A stretch of DNA of 64,000 bases from Chloracidobacterium sp. GTDB lineage: Bacteria > Acidobacteriota > Blastocatellia > Pyrinomonadales > Pyrinomonadaceae. The stretch is taken from assembly GCA_016716365.1 (NCBI GenBank), contig JADJWM010000018.1, forward strand, positions 558,001-622,000. The letters are read 5' to 3'. Shown one piece after another: positions 1 through 8,426 of this stretch. The notes below the pieces were generated by a model. The model worked only from the letters and a program-made list of their open reading frames with translations. It did no database searches and had not been told where the DNA came from. A program made the translations under genes and the position numbers. The first letter of the stretch is position 1. Every line of letters begins with the position of its first letter.

Positions 1-282
1 GGTGACTTCGACGGTGACGGAGCCACCGATCAAGCCGTGTTCAGGCCCTCGACGGGACAGTGGTATCTTTCGCAAACGACGGCCGGGTTCTCGTCCCAGA
101 CTTGGGGACTGGCGACCGATATCCCCGTCGCCGCGGACTACGACGGCGACGGGAAGACCGATGTGGCTGTATTCCGGCCTTCAAACGGGACTTGGTACAT
201 CGTGAATTCGTCAACGGGCATCCTCATTCTGCCGTTCGGCCAGGATGGAGATATCCCAACGCAGGCTGCGTTTATTAATTGA
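1..282 (+). CDS. FG-GAP/VCBS repeat protein, C-terminal end (cut by window edge)
   Basis: Only the last 93 codons are present; the reading frame is open from base 1 and stops with TGA at 280-282. Two calcium-binding-like acidic loops are visible, FDGDGATDQAVF and YDGDGKTDVAVF, each followed by a Trp-containing strand (GQWYLS, GTWYIV). This is the typical FG-GAP/VCBS beta-propeller pattern of secreted or surface proteins. The protein ends with the tail PFGQDGDIPTQAAFIN. Closely related tails recur near 8124-8249 and 15019-15072, so this end is part of a locally dispersed sequence family. The N-terminus, overall length and function are not visible; a role at the cell surface is inferred from the family only. 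Confidence 0.8.
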   Translation, partial: GDFDGDGATDQAVFRPSTGQWYLSQTTAGFSSQTWGLATDIPVAADYDGDGKTDVAVFRPSNGTWYIVNSSTGILILPFGQDGDIPTQAAFIN

Positions 283-509
283 TCTCGCGACGCGGGCACC
301 TTCCATAGGGCGTTCGGTTTTTGCCTGAGGCGGACCGTGCAGTGCATAGGGCGGTCCGCTCAGCCGCGTCAAAGAAATCAATTGACAAAGATCGAAGGGG
401 GGGGTACGATCTTCGTACTTTCCTTTCACCGTGCAGTTTGATTTTTAGCTGCGGTCCGTTTTTCCCAGACGAGAGAAGGCCTTTTCTCCCGACGATCACG
501 GAGGCTGAA

Positions 510-3500
510 ATGTTCAGTTCGGTTCCCACGCTTTCCCGCATTTTCACGCTGGTATTACTATCGATCCTTATCGGCACGTCCGCTTTTGTCTCGGCCCAGT
601 TTCGGGTCGAACCGGTCGGGGCGACGGTACATCCGATGCTGCCTGCGGTTTTTGGCGGAAAGGGCTCGGGCGGGTGCTGTGACGGAAGTCATAAGCCCGG
701 CGAGGCCGGCCCGGCCGGGTTCGCGGCCATGCAGTACGAGACCTATCGTGTTTCGGCAACCTATTACAGCCTGAACGGCGGGCTGACGAGGACCCTGATG
801 CTCAACAACAAAGGGCCTCAGCCGATCCTTGCGACGCCGACCTTTTACAGCCTTGCCGGCACCAGACTGACGCTTGCACCCATTACGGTTCCGGCGACAT
901 CATATATCGATGTGGACGTGCACCAATTGCTTTCGGGAGCCGACGCGGAATTCAGAGAGGGTAGCCTGAAGATCAGCTATTCGGGCATAAGTCTGCAGCT
1001 CGGCGCACAGGTAAAGATGGTTGATGAGCAAAACGGCCTCATCTGGGCAGAACAGCTTGTCTATGGATCGAAGTTTGTTTCGAGCCGACTGGAGGCTCTT
1101 TGGTGGCTGCCGTTTCAAAACACCGAAACAAAGGTCGTGGTGTCGAACACTTCAAGCGAAACGAAAACAGCCACGCTTAGCGTTGACGGCACATCGCCGC
1201 ACCAGTCCGCCCCGCTGCAAATCTCTCTCGCCCCGTGGGAAACCCGCGTCCTCGACATCCTGCGTGACATCGCGGGTCGTCAAAACGGTCATATTCATAC
1301 CGAAGGCGGCATCTCGATAACCCACACTGGAGCACCCGGAGCCGTGGTCGCCCGAATTTTTATCGCCAAACCAAATAAAGGCTACTCCGCGGCCGTCAAT
1401 TTCATCGACCCCGAGGCGACCGCATCGCAGCGTTGGCACGGCAGCGGATTGAGGTTTCGGAATCTGAACGGAGCACAGCTTTCGCCGGTTATCGCCGTCC
1501 GGAACACCGGCGGCGAGCCCTCGCGAGTCAATGGCAAGATCATCTATACCGAGCCTGATGGGAGTGTTGGGACCATCAACCTGCCGCAAAGGACCATCGA
1601 TCCCGGTACAACGAGAGTTTTCAATCTCCAAAGTTTCATCAACGGCCTGCCCGCGTCGGTTACGTACGGCGGGATCGAGGTCGAGTACGACACGCCGAAG
1701 GGAAGCATGATCACTTCGGTCCAGAGTGGGAGCGCGAACGGCGAGCATGTCTTCGAAGTGCCGATGTTCGACCCTGAAAAGATGCCGTCGAGCGCCGGCG
1801 GGTTTCCGTGGAAAGCCGATGGGGATTTCAGGACAGTCGTTTACATCAAGAACGAGACGGACGTTGCGAGAAAATATACGGCACATCTCGTTTACGAAGG
1901 CGGGCAGTATTCGTTGGGAGTGAACGATATCAAGCCTAGCCAGACGATCGCGGTTGATTTCCGCGATCTGCGGGACAGCCAAACGCCCGACTCGATGGGC
2001 CGCGTGATCCCGCTTGGCTTAACGACCGGTCAGATAGCCTGGTCGGTGAAGGGTGCGGACAATAAGACGCTGAGCGGGCGAAGCGAGCAGATCAGCACTT
2101 CGGGAGGCGTCGCGAGCACCTATGCTTGTTACAACTGCTGCCCCGACAGCGTTTACCAGACCAGCATCCTGCCTTCGTACATTCAGCTCGCCTTTGGAGC
2201 CACTGAATATCTGGAGGGGCAGCAAACTGATATGAGTTGCAACGGCACGCCTTTCGGTCCTTATGTGCCGACCGGCATTTTTTGGAATTCGGACAACGTA
2301 AATGTCGCTACTGTTGACGGCGGCCAGCTGATCGGCGTCGGTCCCGGAACTGTAACGATTTCAGCTATTTGGGTTGCCTGTCTCTGGTGGTACGATGGCC
2401 AAGGCTACTGCGAGGAAGTCTGCGACCAAATTCTCGAATACGCCTTCATTGAGGTTACGAACCCGTTACCGACAATTCCCGATATCGCTACCGTTGAGAA
2501 GAACGGGCTTGGGACAGTTAATGTGTCAATCACAGGCGCCGGAACAAACGATTCGACGATTTTCCGATTGCGCCGAACGTCAGGAACCGGCAGTGCAACA
2601 TTCGAGGATGGCACAACCGAAAAATCGTATTCAGGCAATCTCGCGTCCACAGAACTCAAGATCAAGGGCGTGACCGAAAGCAGCTCCGCAAACAACTATG
2701 TAATGGAAGCCGTTGTTAATGGGACGACCCATCAGCCATCGGCGAAGACCTTTACGGTAGCAGTGATTACGTCATTAGTATTCGAACGAATTAATACGAC
2801 AGGCGGAAGCCCTGATGTTCCGTTTGACAACAATCCGGGAACGGATGGTACACATACCGCCGGAGAAGGGCTGCGAATCTTCCCGGACGAAAATACTCAT
2901 AACGATCAAACAGACCGGTCGGCGATCCGTGTAAAGGCGACTGTGACCCCAGCGAGCGTTCCAAACTTGAACGTTTATTTTGCGAGCTTCGATCTTGACG
3001 ATCCTTCTGCCAACTCGGCCCCGATTGATACAAATGGCAGTAACGGAAATGATAATAACGGCCACGTGAATAACTCAAGATCAGGCGAATTTTCGGCCGC
3101 GACAGGCGTGTCTTGCATGAATGCGTCGACCGGCACATCTCCGCTGCATATCAGCAAGATTACCTGTCCAGTATCAGGTACTGAAACCTCGGCACATTTT
3201 CGGGTAACAATGCAGCCCGGAGACAACTTCACAGTTGCGGCCAGCCTAGATCTCAGCTTCCGAGATGAATTCCGCGTCAACGCATCTGATGGCTACAACT
3301 TGGTTAACAGCACGGGTCAGGTAATCCCAATCTCAGGCGAATCAAATCCGAATAATATTCGTGGAATTCGCGCAACGATGCTAACAGTATGGAGGAGACT
3401 TCATATCGAGCTTGATTCGATGGGAAAGGCCCGAGAGAATTTCTATCGTGGAAATGTTTCCGGAGCGTTCACAATCAACGGTGGTCAAACGGTCTCTATG

Positions 3501-4535
3501 AATGTTGGAAATGCAGGCCTCGAGACGAATAGATTTGAGAATGGTCGTTTGGAACTCGCGTTTATATCTAGCGTATTCGATGTCATATCCAATACGCCGA
3601 GTTCGGTTACGATCAAGAATTCAAGCTCAAGCCCGATCACCTATGCAAACAATGCAAACTTTCAAATTTCTAACTTCAGCGGAAACAGAACTGCAATTGG
3701 GTATTTAGCCACTGGTCAAACAGTCGCACCCGGGCAAACAATTACCGCGGCGACAACAGGTACACCTTTTGACGACAATTCCTTCGCGAACGGAGCGCTA
3801 TATCTTACACCGAATCTCCAATCGTTGAGAGTTCTTGGCAACACCGGTACCTCGGCTACGGTTCAGAATTTGGGAAGTGGTCAAATAGCCGTGCAGGACC
3901 TAACAAATTTTAGACTTTACGATGATGATGACATGGACGATAACGACGCGTCACTCCTTAACGGTGACGAGGGTGACGATGTTCCGATTCCAGACACAAG
4001 TTTGCTAGCTGATGGTGACAATCCGGCGACAAACGTACTTGCTCCTGCCTTTATTCGACCCAAGTATGACCTCGCCGGCTCTCCAGGTGAGTTTCCTTTT
4101 TTTGCTAATATCGGATCTGCTCAACAACAGGTCGATCTTCTCTTAACCGCTCGATTCAGTAACATCAGTTCTGAATCGAATGCGGAGTTTTGGACAATCT
4201 ATCTACTTGGAGCGTATCAGTTTGATTTCCATAACGATGGTGACCCAAAATTCACAAATGGAATGATTAACGCTGCCTACGGAGTAGCCAACGCGGGGGC
4301 GGGATTAAACAATGGAACAGGAGCAGCGTTGTTTACCGAAGTTGGAAGACCTTTTGAATACCCGTCAAACCCGAACTCTTCGATAAGCAGAGCCCATACT
4401 GTTGCACATGAGGTCGGACATTTGCTGAGTGGTATCCATGGTAACGGAGGGCTAATGCAGATCACTCCCTTTCGGACATCTGGGGTGTTTTCAGAATCTA
4501 GCATTCTTCAGTTCCGGACGGTTGCCCATCCTTAA
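510..4535 (+). CDS. large secreted protein with Ig-like module and C-terminal zinc-protease-like motif
   Basis: A 1341-residue protein is predicted from ATG 510. GGAG lies 7 nt upstream and the start is followed by a classic signal peptide ending near SAQ (about residues 1-29). The open frame extends upstream to 321, but that stretch looks non-coding. Residues about 390-650 form the module duplicated at 5421 and 7883, including a Cys-rich YACYNCC segment and a bacterial Ig-like (Big2-type) stretch, IFWNSDNVNVATVDGG. An Asp-rich run DDDDMDDND lies near residue 1138. Near the end is HEVGHLLSGIH (residues 1300-1310), giving three spaced His and a Glu as in metzincin-type zinc peptidases, followed by GGLM, a possible Met-turn. 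A secreted metalloprotease or adhesin is plausible but unproven. The Gly expected at the eighth motif position is shifted by one. Confidence 0.75.
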   Translation: MFSSVPTLSRIFTLVLLSILIGTSAFVSAQFRVEPVGATVHPMLPAVFGGKGSGGCCDGSHKPGEAGPAGFAAMQYETYRVSATYYSLNGGLTRTLMLNNKGPQPILATPTFYSLAGTRLTLAPITVPATSYIDVDVHQLLSGADAEFREGSLKISYSGISLQLGAQVKMVDEQNGLIWAEQLVYGSKFVSSRLEALWWLPFQNTETKVVVSNTSSETKTATLSVDGTSPHQSAPLQISLAPWETRVLDILRDIAGRQNGHIHTEGGISITHTGAPGAVVARIFIAKPNKGYSAAVNFIDPEATASQRWHGSGLRFRNLNGAQLSPVIAVRNTGGEPSRVNGKIIYTEPDGSVGTINLPQRTIDPGTTRVFNLQSFINGLPASVTYGGIEVEYDTPKGSMITSVQSGSANGEHVFEVPMFDPEKMPSSAGGFPWKADGDFRTVVYIKNETDVARKYTAHLVYEGGQYSLGVNDIKPSQTIAVDFRDLRDSQTPDSMGRVIPLGLTTGQIAWSVKGADNKTLSGRSEQISTSGGVASTYACYNCCPDSVYQTSILPSYIQLAFGATEYLEGQQTDMSCNGTPFGPYVPTGIFWNSDNVNVATVDGGQLIGVGPGTVTISAIWVACLWWYDGQGYCEEVCDQILEYAFIEVTNPLPTIPDIATVEKNGLGTVNVSITGAGTNDSTIFRLRRTSGTGSATFEDGTTEKSYSGNLASTELKIKGVTESSSANNYVMEAVVNGTTHQPSAKTFTVAVITSLVFERINTTGGSPDVPFDNNPGTDGTHTAGEGLRIFPDENTHNDQTDRSAIRVKATVTPASVPNLNVYFASFDLDDPSANSAPIDTNGSNGNDNNGHVNNSRSGEFSAATGVSCMNASTGTSPLHISKITCPVSGTETSAHFRVTMQPGDNFTVAASLDLSFRDEFRVNASDGYNLVNSTGQVIPISGESNPNNIRGIRATMLTVWRRLHIELDSMGKARENFYRGNVSGAFTINGGQTVSMNVGNAGLETNRFENGRLELAFISSVFDVISNTPSSVTIKNSSSSPITYANNANFQISNFSGNRTAIGYLATGQTVAPGQTITAATTGTPFDDNSFANGALYLTPNLQSLRVLGNTGTSATVQNLGSGQIAVQDLTNFRLYDDDDMDDNDASLLNGDEGDDVPIPDTSLLADGDNPATNVLAPAFIRPKYDLAGSPGEFPFFANIGSAQQQVDLLLTARFSNISSESNAEFWTIYLLGAYQFDFHNDGDPKFTNGMINAAYGVANAGAGLNNGTGAALFTEVGRPFEYPSNPNSSISRAHTVAHEVGHLLSGIHGNGGLMQITPFRTSGVFSESSILQFRTVAHP
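1668..2450 (+). repeat. duplicated module, copy 1 (inside the 1341-aa protein)
   Basis: From GGIEVEYDTPKG onward this stretch aligns with 5421-6200 at a constant offset of 3753 bases, with no indel that I can see at least to base 2333. Most codons are identical, including third positions. Similarity fades after the segment encoding the Big2-like strands. A shorter part (from 1764) is also repeated at 7883 at an offset of 6119. Confidence 0.85.
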
Positions 4536-4574
4536 GTAACGCACGGAACGAGTATTTTCCACGGAGAAATGGTA

Positions 4575-5396
4575 ATGAAAAATTCTCGAAATGTAATTCT
4601 TATGGTTGCAGTCCTTATCTTTTGTATTGCGATATCGTCTTTAACACTTGCCGGCCTTCAAGCGCGAGAAGCCCTCCCGATTGAAATTGAACTTACCCCC
4701 GCGAAAAGCAATTACATGTTGGGTGAAGTAGTTCATGTTGTGGCAACGATTCGAAATTCATCGGATGTCAACGTCCTTTTACCTAGGGACGTCTTCGATC
4801 AACTGCAACTTCAGATTTCTATGAATGGCATCAGCTACGCCAATTACATTGGTAAAGCCCGCGGCTTGCAGATCGAAGACGCAAATGAAATCGAGGTCGG
4901 TCCTGGTGAAAAGATTGACTACACCTACCGAATGCTTTGGAATTCGAAACCACAGGTCTCCCACCTAAATGCCGATGCAGCCGAACGGATGTCAAAGGGG
5001 AGGATCTTGACCAATTTCGCCTTTCCAGAGAAAGGCACCTATTACGTCCGGGCGGTTCTGACCGCTCAGAAACTGCAGAAGCGTTTATTTGAATCGGAAC
5101 CAGTCAGGATAGTGATAAGTATGCCGGCTGGCGATGATTTGAAGGTCTGGAAAACTATTGAACGAAACCCCGAAATCGCATACTTCCTCCAAGAAGGCGA
5201 TTTTCCAATTCCAACTTACAAATTCCAGGAACGAGCCGGATTAGTGGAAGACATACAGGAATTAATCCAATCATTTCCACATAGCTCATATACAATGAAG
5301 CTGACAGATAATTTAGATAGATTTCGAGTAGTGGAACAAAACAGAAAAGCAGGGATGTGCAAGTTGAATCCGTCTCTTGAGCAATGTAGAAATTAG
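4575..5396 (+). CDS. secreted or anchored protein of unknown function
   Basis: A 273-residue protein begins with a positively charged N-terminus (MKNSRN) and a long hydrophobic stretch up to about residue 28, so it is exported or membrane-anchored. An ATG at 4569 is also in frame, but CGGAGA at 4562-4567 is better spaced for the ATG at 4575. The segment after the signal (EIELTPAKSNYMLGEVV, then VVATIRNSS) looks like a beta-sandwich strand pattern seen in Ig-like or BsuPI-like inhibitor folds. That is only a resemblance. The rest has no motif I recognise. It sits directly downstream of the protease-like surface protein, with 39 bases between them, and upstream of the truncated duplicate, so it may belong to the same secreted-protein island. 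Function unknown. Confidence 0.7.
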   Translation: MKNSRNVILMVAVLIFCIAISSLTLAGLQAREALPIEIELTPAKSNYMLGEVVHVVATIRNSSDVNVLLPRDVFDQLQLQISMNGISYANYIGKARGLQIEDANEIEVGPGEKIDYTYRMLWNSKPQVSHLNADAAERMSKGRILTNFAFPEKGTYYVRAVLTAQKLQKRLFESEPVRIVISMPAGDDLKVWKTIERNPEIAYFLQEGDFPIPTYKFQERAGLVEDIQELIQSFPHSSYTMKLTDNLDRFRVVEQNRKAGMCKLNPSLEQCRN

Positions 5397-5420
5397 CGAT
5401 ACATCCCAGCACTCAGCCTT

Positions 5421-6200
5421 GGCGGGATCGAGGTCGAATACGATACGCCGAAGGGAAGCATGATCACTTCGGTTCAGAGTGTGAGCCCGAACGGTGAGCA
5501 CGTCTTCGAAGTGCCGATGTTCGACCCCGAAAAGATGCCGTCGAGCGCCGGCGGGTTCCCGTGGAAGGCGGACGGGGATATTCGGACAGTCGTTTATATC
5601 AAGAACGAGACTGACACGCCGAGAAAATATACCGTCCACCTGATCTACGGCGGCGGGCAGTATTCGCTGGGAGTGAACGACATAACACCGCACCAGACCG
5701 TCGCGGTCGATTTCCGCGAGCTTCGCGACAACCAAACGCCCGACTCGATGGGCCGCGTGATCCCGCTTGGCTTAACGACCGGTCAGATAGCGTGGTCGGT
5801 AAAAGGAGCTGACAATAAAACGCTGAGCGGGCGAAGCGAGCAGATCAGCACTTCGGGAGGCGTCGCGAGCACTTATGCTTGTTACAACTGCTGCCCCGAC
5901 AGCGTTTATCAGACCAGCATTCTCCCATCGTCGATCGAGATGCTGTTCGGTGCCACGGAATATTTGCAGGGCCAGCAGACCGATATGTCGTGCTACCAGA
6001 CGCTGATCGGCCCGTATGTGCCGTCGGGCATTTTTTGGAATTCGAACAACGTAAATGTCGCCACCGTTGACGGCGGCCAACTCTATGCAGCCGGGACTGG
6101 AAATGCTACCATCACCGCCACCTGGGAAGCCTGCCTCTATTGGGTGGAGGGCGGCTATTGTACCCCTGTCTGCGATCAAAGAAACGAGGATGCTCCGGTG
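5421..6200 (+). repeat. duplicated module, copy 2 (5'-truncated)
   Basis: This copy begins abruptly at GGCGGGATCG, 25 bases after the preceding stop codon at 5394-5396 and in the same frame as that stop. It has therefore lost the signal peptide and first third present in copy 1. It is collinear with 1668-2450. Confidence 0.85.
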
Positions 6201-7253
6201 GCGGTTGCCCCTACTATTCAAGTAACGGAGGTCGGCTTTGTTGACGATCACCCCATGCACAAATGGCCGCCACCAGGAACCGCAATCGATACCGGCTACA
6301 CACCAACATGGAAGATCAGCAATAACCCGGACAATCCCGTTGCATATACGAAAGGGACGAACATCAATATGTTCGCGAAGTTCAGCATCGCTCCGTCACT
6401 CGTCCCGCGTAATGTCAAAATTAGGGTCAAGAACGGTTCTACGGTAATCGCAAACAAAGACGCAGAGATCGCCGGTACGACCGCTACCATTATCGATATA
6501 AGCACGACGTCAGCCCTGGAAAGCACCGTCAAGAAATCGACGCCGACATTCGATTGGGAGATCTCCTATGACGAGGGAACAAACTGGTCGCCCATCGGAA
6601 GCAGCGGCCCGCATACGATGTACTGGACATATGCCGAACCGCTCAGCCCTCCTTTTGCGAATGATTCTGCGGGCTCGTACAATGAGCTTTACGATTTAGC
6701 CTTGGAAAAGGCAATCGTCTATGTCAACGGTTCTTCCACGTTGAGTACGATAATCGGCAACATCAATACCGGTGTCGAAGCAGCCCTCTATTACAGGCCT
6801 GCCGGTGGTCTTGATAACGTCCATCCACTCAGCGCTTATTCGTCTCCATTCGAGGGAAATTGTTCCGACCATTCGCATCTGCTTCGGGGATTGCTTCGAA
6901 GCATAGGTATTGCTGGTAACGTGACCTATATTTGGGCGGGTGTTAATTCAAGCACGCTTACTTACTATCAGAGATACACTACAACCAACACCCCGTCATT
7001 CCAAAAAACGAAGGCCCAAAAGGAGGGTGCTGAGCCGAATCCGCACTTCGCTTACCATGCCATAATTAAAGCAAACGATAATTGGTACGATCCATCTTAC
7101 GGTGAAGCCCATAGTGTACCTCCAGAGACGTTCTTTTCGCTTACTGAAACGGCACATAACAACACCCCGAGGCAGATTCACGAAACAAAGTGGACAGCAC
7201 AGCCTGTTCCCACTCCTTTGTTTATTTGCCCGCACCCGACACCGACACCATAG
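5460..7253 (+). CDS. 5'-truncated module copy fused to a transglutaminase-like domain
   Basis: The frame is open from 5397, but the first ATG is at 5460 (597 codons). The protein would start inside the conserved module (MITSVQS) without a signal peptide. It may be a remnant, a recombination cassette, or translated from a non-standard start. After the module (residues about 1-245) the sequence diverges completely from copy 1. The C-terminal part has a transglutaminase-like triad: Cys468 in GNCSDHSH, His533 in FAYHAI, and Asp544 in WYDPSYG. These spacings match the transglutaminase/arylamine-acetyltransferase-like cysteine protease fold. The intact ending, with no internal stop, suggests the 3' part was under selection until recently. 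It ends 19 bases before the next gene, which has its own ribosome site. Confidence 0.6.
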   Translation: MITSVQSVSPNGEHVFEVPMFDPEKMPSSAGGFPWKADGDIRTVVYIKNETDTPRKYTVHLIYGGGQYSLGVNDITPHQTVAVDFRELRDNQTPDSMGRVIPLGLTTGQIAWSVKGADNKTLSGRSEQISTSGGVASTYACYNCCPDSVYQTSILPSSIEMLFGATEYLQGQQTDMSCYQTLIGPYVPSGIFWNSNNVNVATVDGGQLYAAGTGNATITATWEACLYWVEGGYCTPVCDQRNEDAPVAVAPTIQVTEVGFVDDHPMHKWPPPGTAIDTGYTPTWKISNNPDNPVAYTKGTNINMFAKFSIAPSLVPRNVKIRVKNGSTVIANKDAEIAGTTATIIDISTTSALESTVKKSTPTFDWEISYDEGTNWSPIGSSGPHTMYWTYAEPLSPPFANDSAGSYNELYDLALEKAIVYVNGSSTLSTIIGNINTGVEAALYYRPAGGLDNVHPLSAYSSPFEGNCSDHSHLLRGLLRSIGIAGNVTYIWAGVNSSTLTYYQRYTTTNTPSFQKTKAQKEGAEPNPHFAYHAIIKANDNWYDPSYGEAHSVPPETFFSLTETAHNNTPRQIHETKWTAQPVPTPLFICPHPTPTP

Positions 7254-7272
7254 ATTTGAAGGAGAATTTCAG

Positions 7273-7764
7273 ATGAACCTAGTGGTTGGAGTTTTGGTTT
7301 TAATGGCAGTTTCGGTTGGCTGTTCACTCAATAGCAGTGCGCAGACACTTTCAAAAGTTCGCGAGAAGTCAATTGGACTGGTGGAAGCCAAATATCCTTC
7401 GTCAGAAGTGACAAGGCTAGAGCTGACGTTAAAGCAAGAAGAGGAGAAGCAAGCATTCTACAAATGGAAGATCACGAGAAACGAGAAAACTAAAGGGGTT
7501 TCAATTTACATTTATTTCGGTGCTTCGATCAAGGAGAGTGCCGAGAAAATGAAAGCGTCGAACTGGAATATTCCGGCGGGACCAGGCAGTAAACGGACCG
7601 ATCTGGGGGATGAGGCTTATTTTTTTGAGGACACCCGCTCAGAATTTGCTCGCATACGCTTTCGAAAAGCGAATGTGTATTTGGACATTCAGGCGAATTC
7701 CTTAGCCGAAGCTGAATACCTAGCAAAAAGTATCGATAAATTCATAAAGAAGGGTGGGCGCTAG
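7273..7764 (+). CDS. small secreted protein or lipoprotein, unknown function
   Basis: A 163-residue protein starts at ATG 7273 with AAGGAGAA 7 nt upstream; the in-frame extension upstream overlaps the previous gene and is not needed. The N-terminus is hydrophobic and contains VSVGC followed by NSSAQ. It could be a lipoprotein (Cys17, with Ser at -3 being atypical) or be cleaved after SAQ. The mature part is lysine/glutamate-rich with alternating charged and aromatic residues (KWKITRNEKTKG, IYIYFGASIKES). No catalytic motif is visible. It follows the transglutaminase-like fragment by 19 bases, so the two may be co-transcribed. Confidence 0.7.
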   Translation: MNLVVGVLVLMAVSVGCSLNSSAQTLSKVREKSIGLVEAKYPSSEVTRLELTLKQEEEKQAFYKWKITRNEKTKGVSIYIYFGASIKESAEKMKASNWNIPAGPGSKRTDLGDEAYFFEDTRSEFARIRFRKANVYLDIQANSLAEAEYLAKSIDKFIKKGGR

Positions 7765-7867
7765 CGCACGTTTCGGACCTCCTCTTCCCGCTTTTTACAA
7801 GGCCGCTCTTTTTCTTTTGATATCCCCGGTATAGAAAGTAGTTTGGGGGGGCGCGCTTGAATTCCAT

Positions 7868-8249
7868 GTGCTAAAAGTCCTGATGTTCGATCCCGAAAAG
7901 ATGCCGTCGAGCGCCGGCGGGTTTCCGTGGAAGGCCGACGGGGACTTTCGGACCGTCGTCTATATCAAGAACGAGACGGACGCTGCAAGGAAATATACGG
8001 TACATCTGCTTTACCAAGGCGGGCAGTATTCGCTGGGAGTTAATGACATAAAACCGCACCAGACCGCTGCGGTCGATTTCCGCGAGCTTCGCGACAGCCA
8101 AACGCCCGACTCGATCGGCCGAATTCCGGCCTTCAAACGGGACTTGGTACATCGTGCAGTCGTCCGCCGGCATACTGATCCTGCCGTTCGGCCAGAACGG
8201 CGACGTGCCGACCCAGGCGGCGTTCATCGACCTGCCGAACCCGGTTTGA
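7868..8249 (+). pseudogene. chimeric fragment: module copy 3 joined out of frame to an FG-GAP tail
   Basis: From 7883 (MFDPEKMPSSAGG) to about 8112 the sequence repeats the duplicated module. There is no signal peptide and no good start: a GTG at 7868 is the only candidate. At about 8112-8124 it switches to an FG-GAP C-terminal tail. That tail reads FRPSNGTWYI then PFGQNGDVPTQAAF and stops with TGA at 8247-8249. The two halves are in different frames: the module frame runs on into an Arg-rich shadow peptide to 8254. Both parts match intact sequences elsewhere in the window (1764 onward, and 177-282), so this is a recombination product and not a gene. Confidence 0.8.
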
Positions 8250-8374
8250 CGTGATCGAGCCGGCTGGGCTAGGATATCCGCTGATGAAGCGTTTCTTCTA
8301 TTTTTTCGGCATTTACTTTTCTACGCCCCTGGAGCGTAACGGGTGATGTCCGAACCTTTGGATCTGTAGAGAAA

Positions 8375-8406
8375 AAGGCCGTCATCCGAAAAGGATCGAC
8401 GGCCTT
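8375..8406. terminator. strong hairpin ahead of pheA (terminator or attenuator)
   Basis: The outer arms AAGGCCGTC and GACGGCCTT enclose an inner ATCC...GGAT pair with a GAAAA loop. AAAAA precedes the left arm, so on the minus strand it is a classic intrinsic terminator; on the plus strand only a weak TTTT follows. It lies 20 bases before the pheA start, so it either insulates pheA from the decayed genes upstream or acts as an attenuator. No leader peptide rich in Phe codons was found. Confidence 0.6.
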
Positions 8407-8426
8407 AAGTTTTGCCTTTACAAAAG

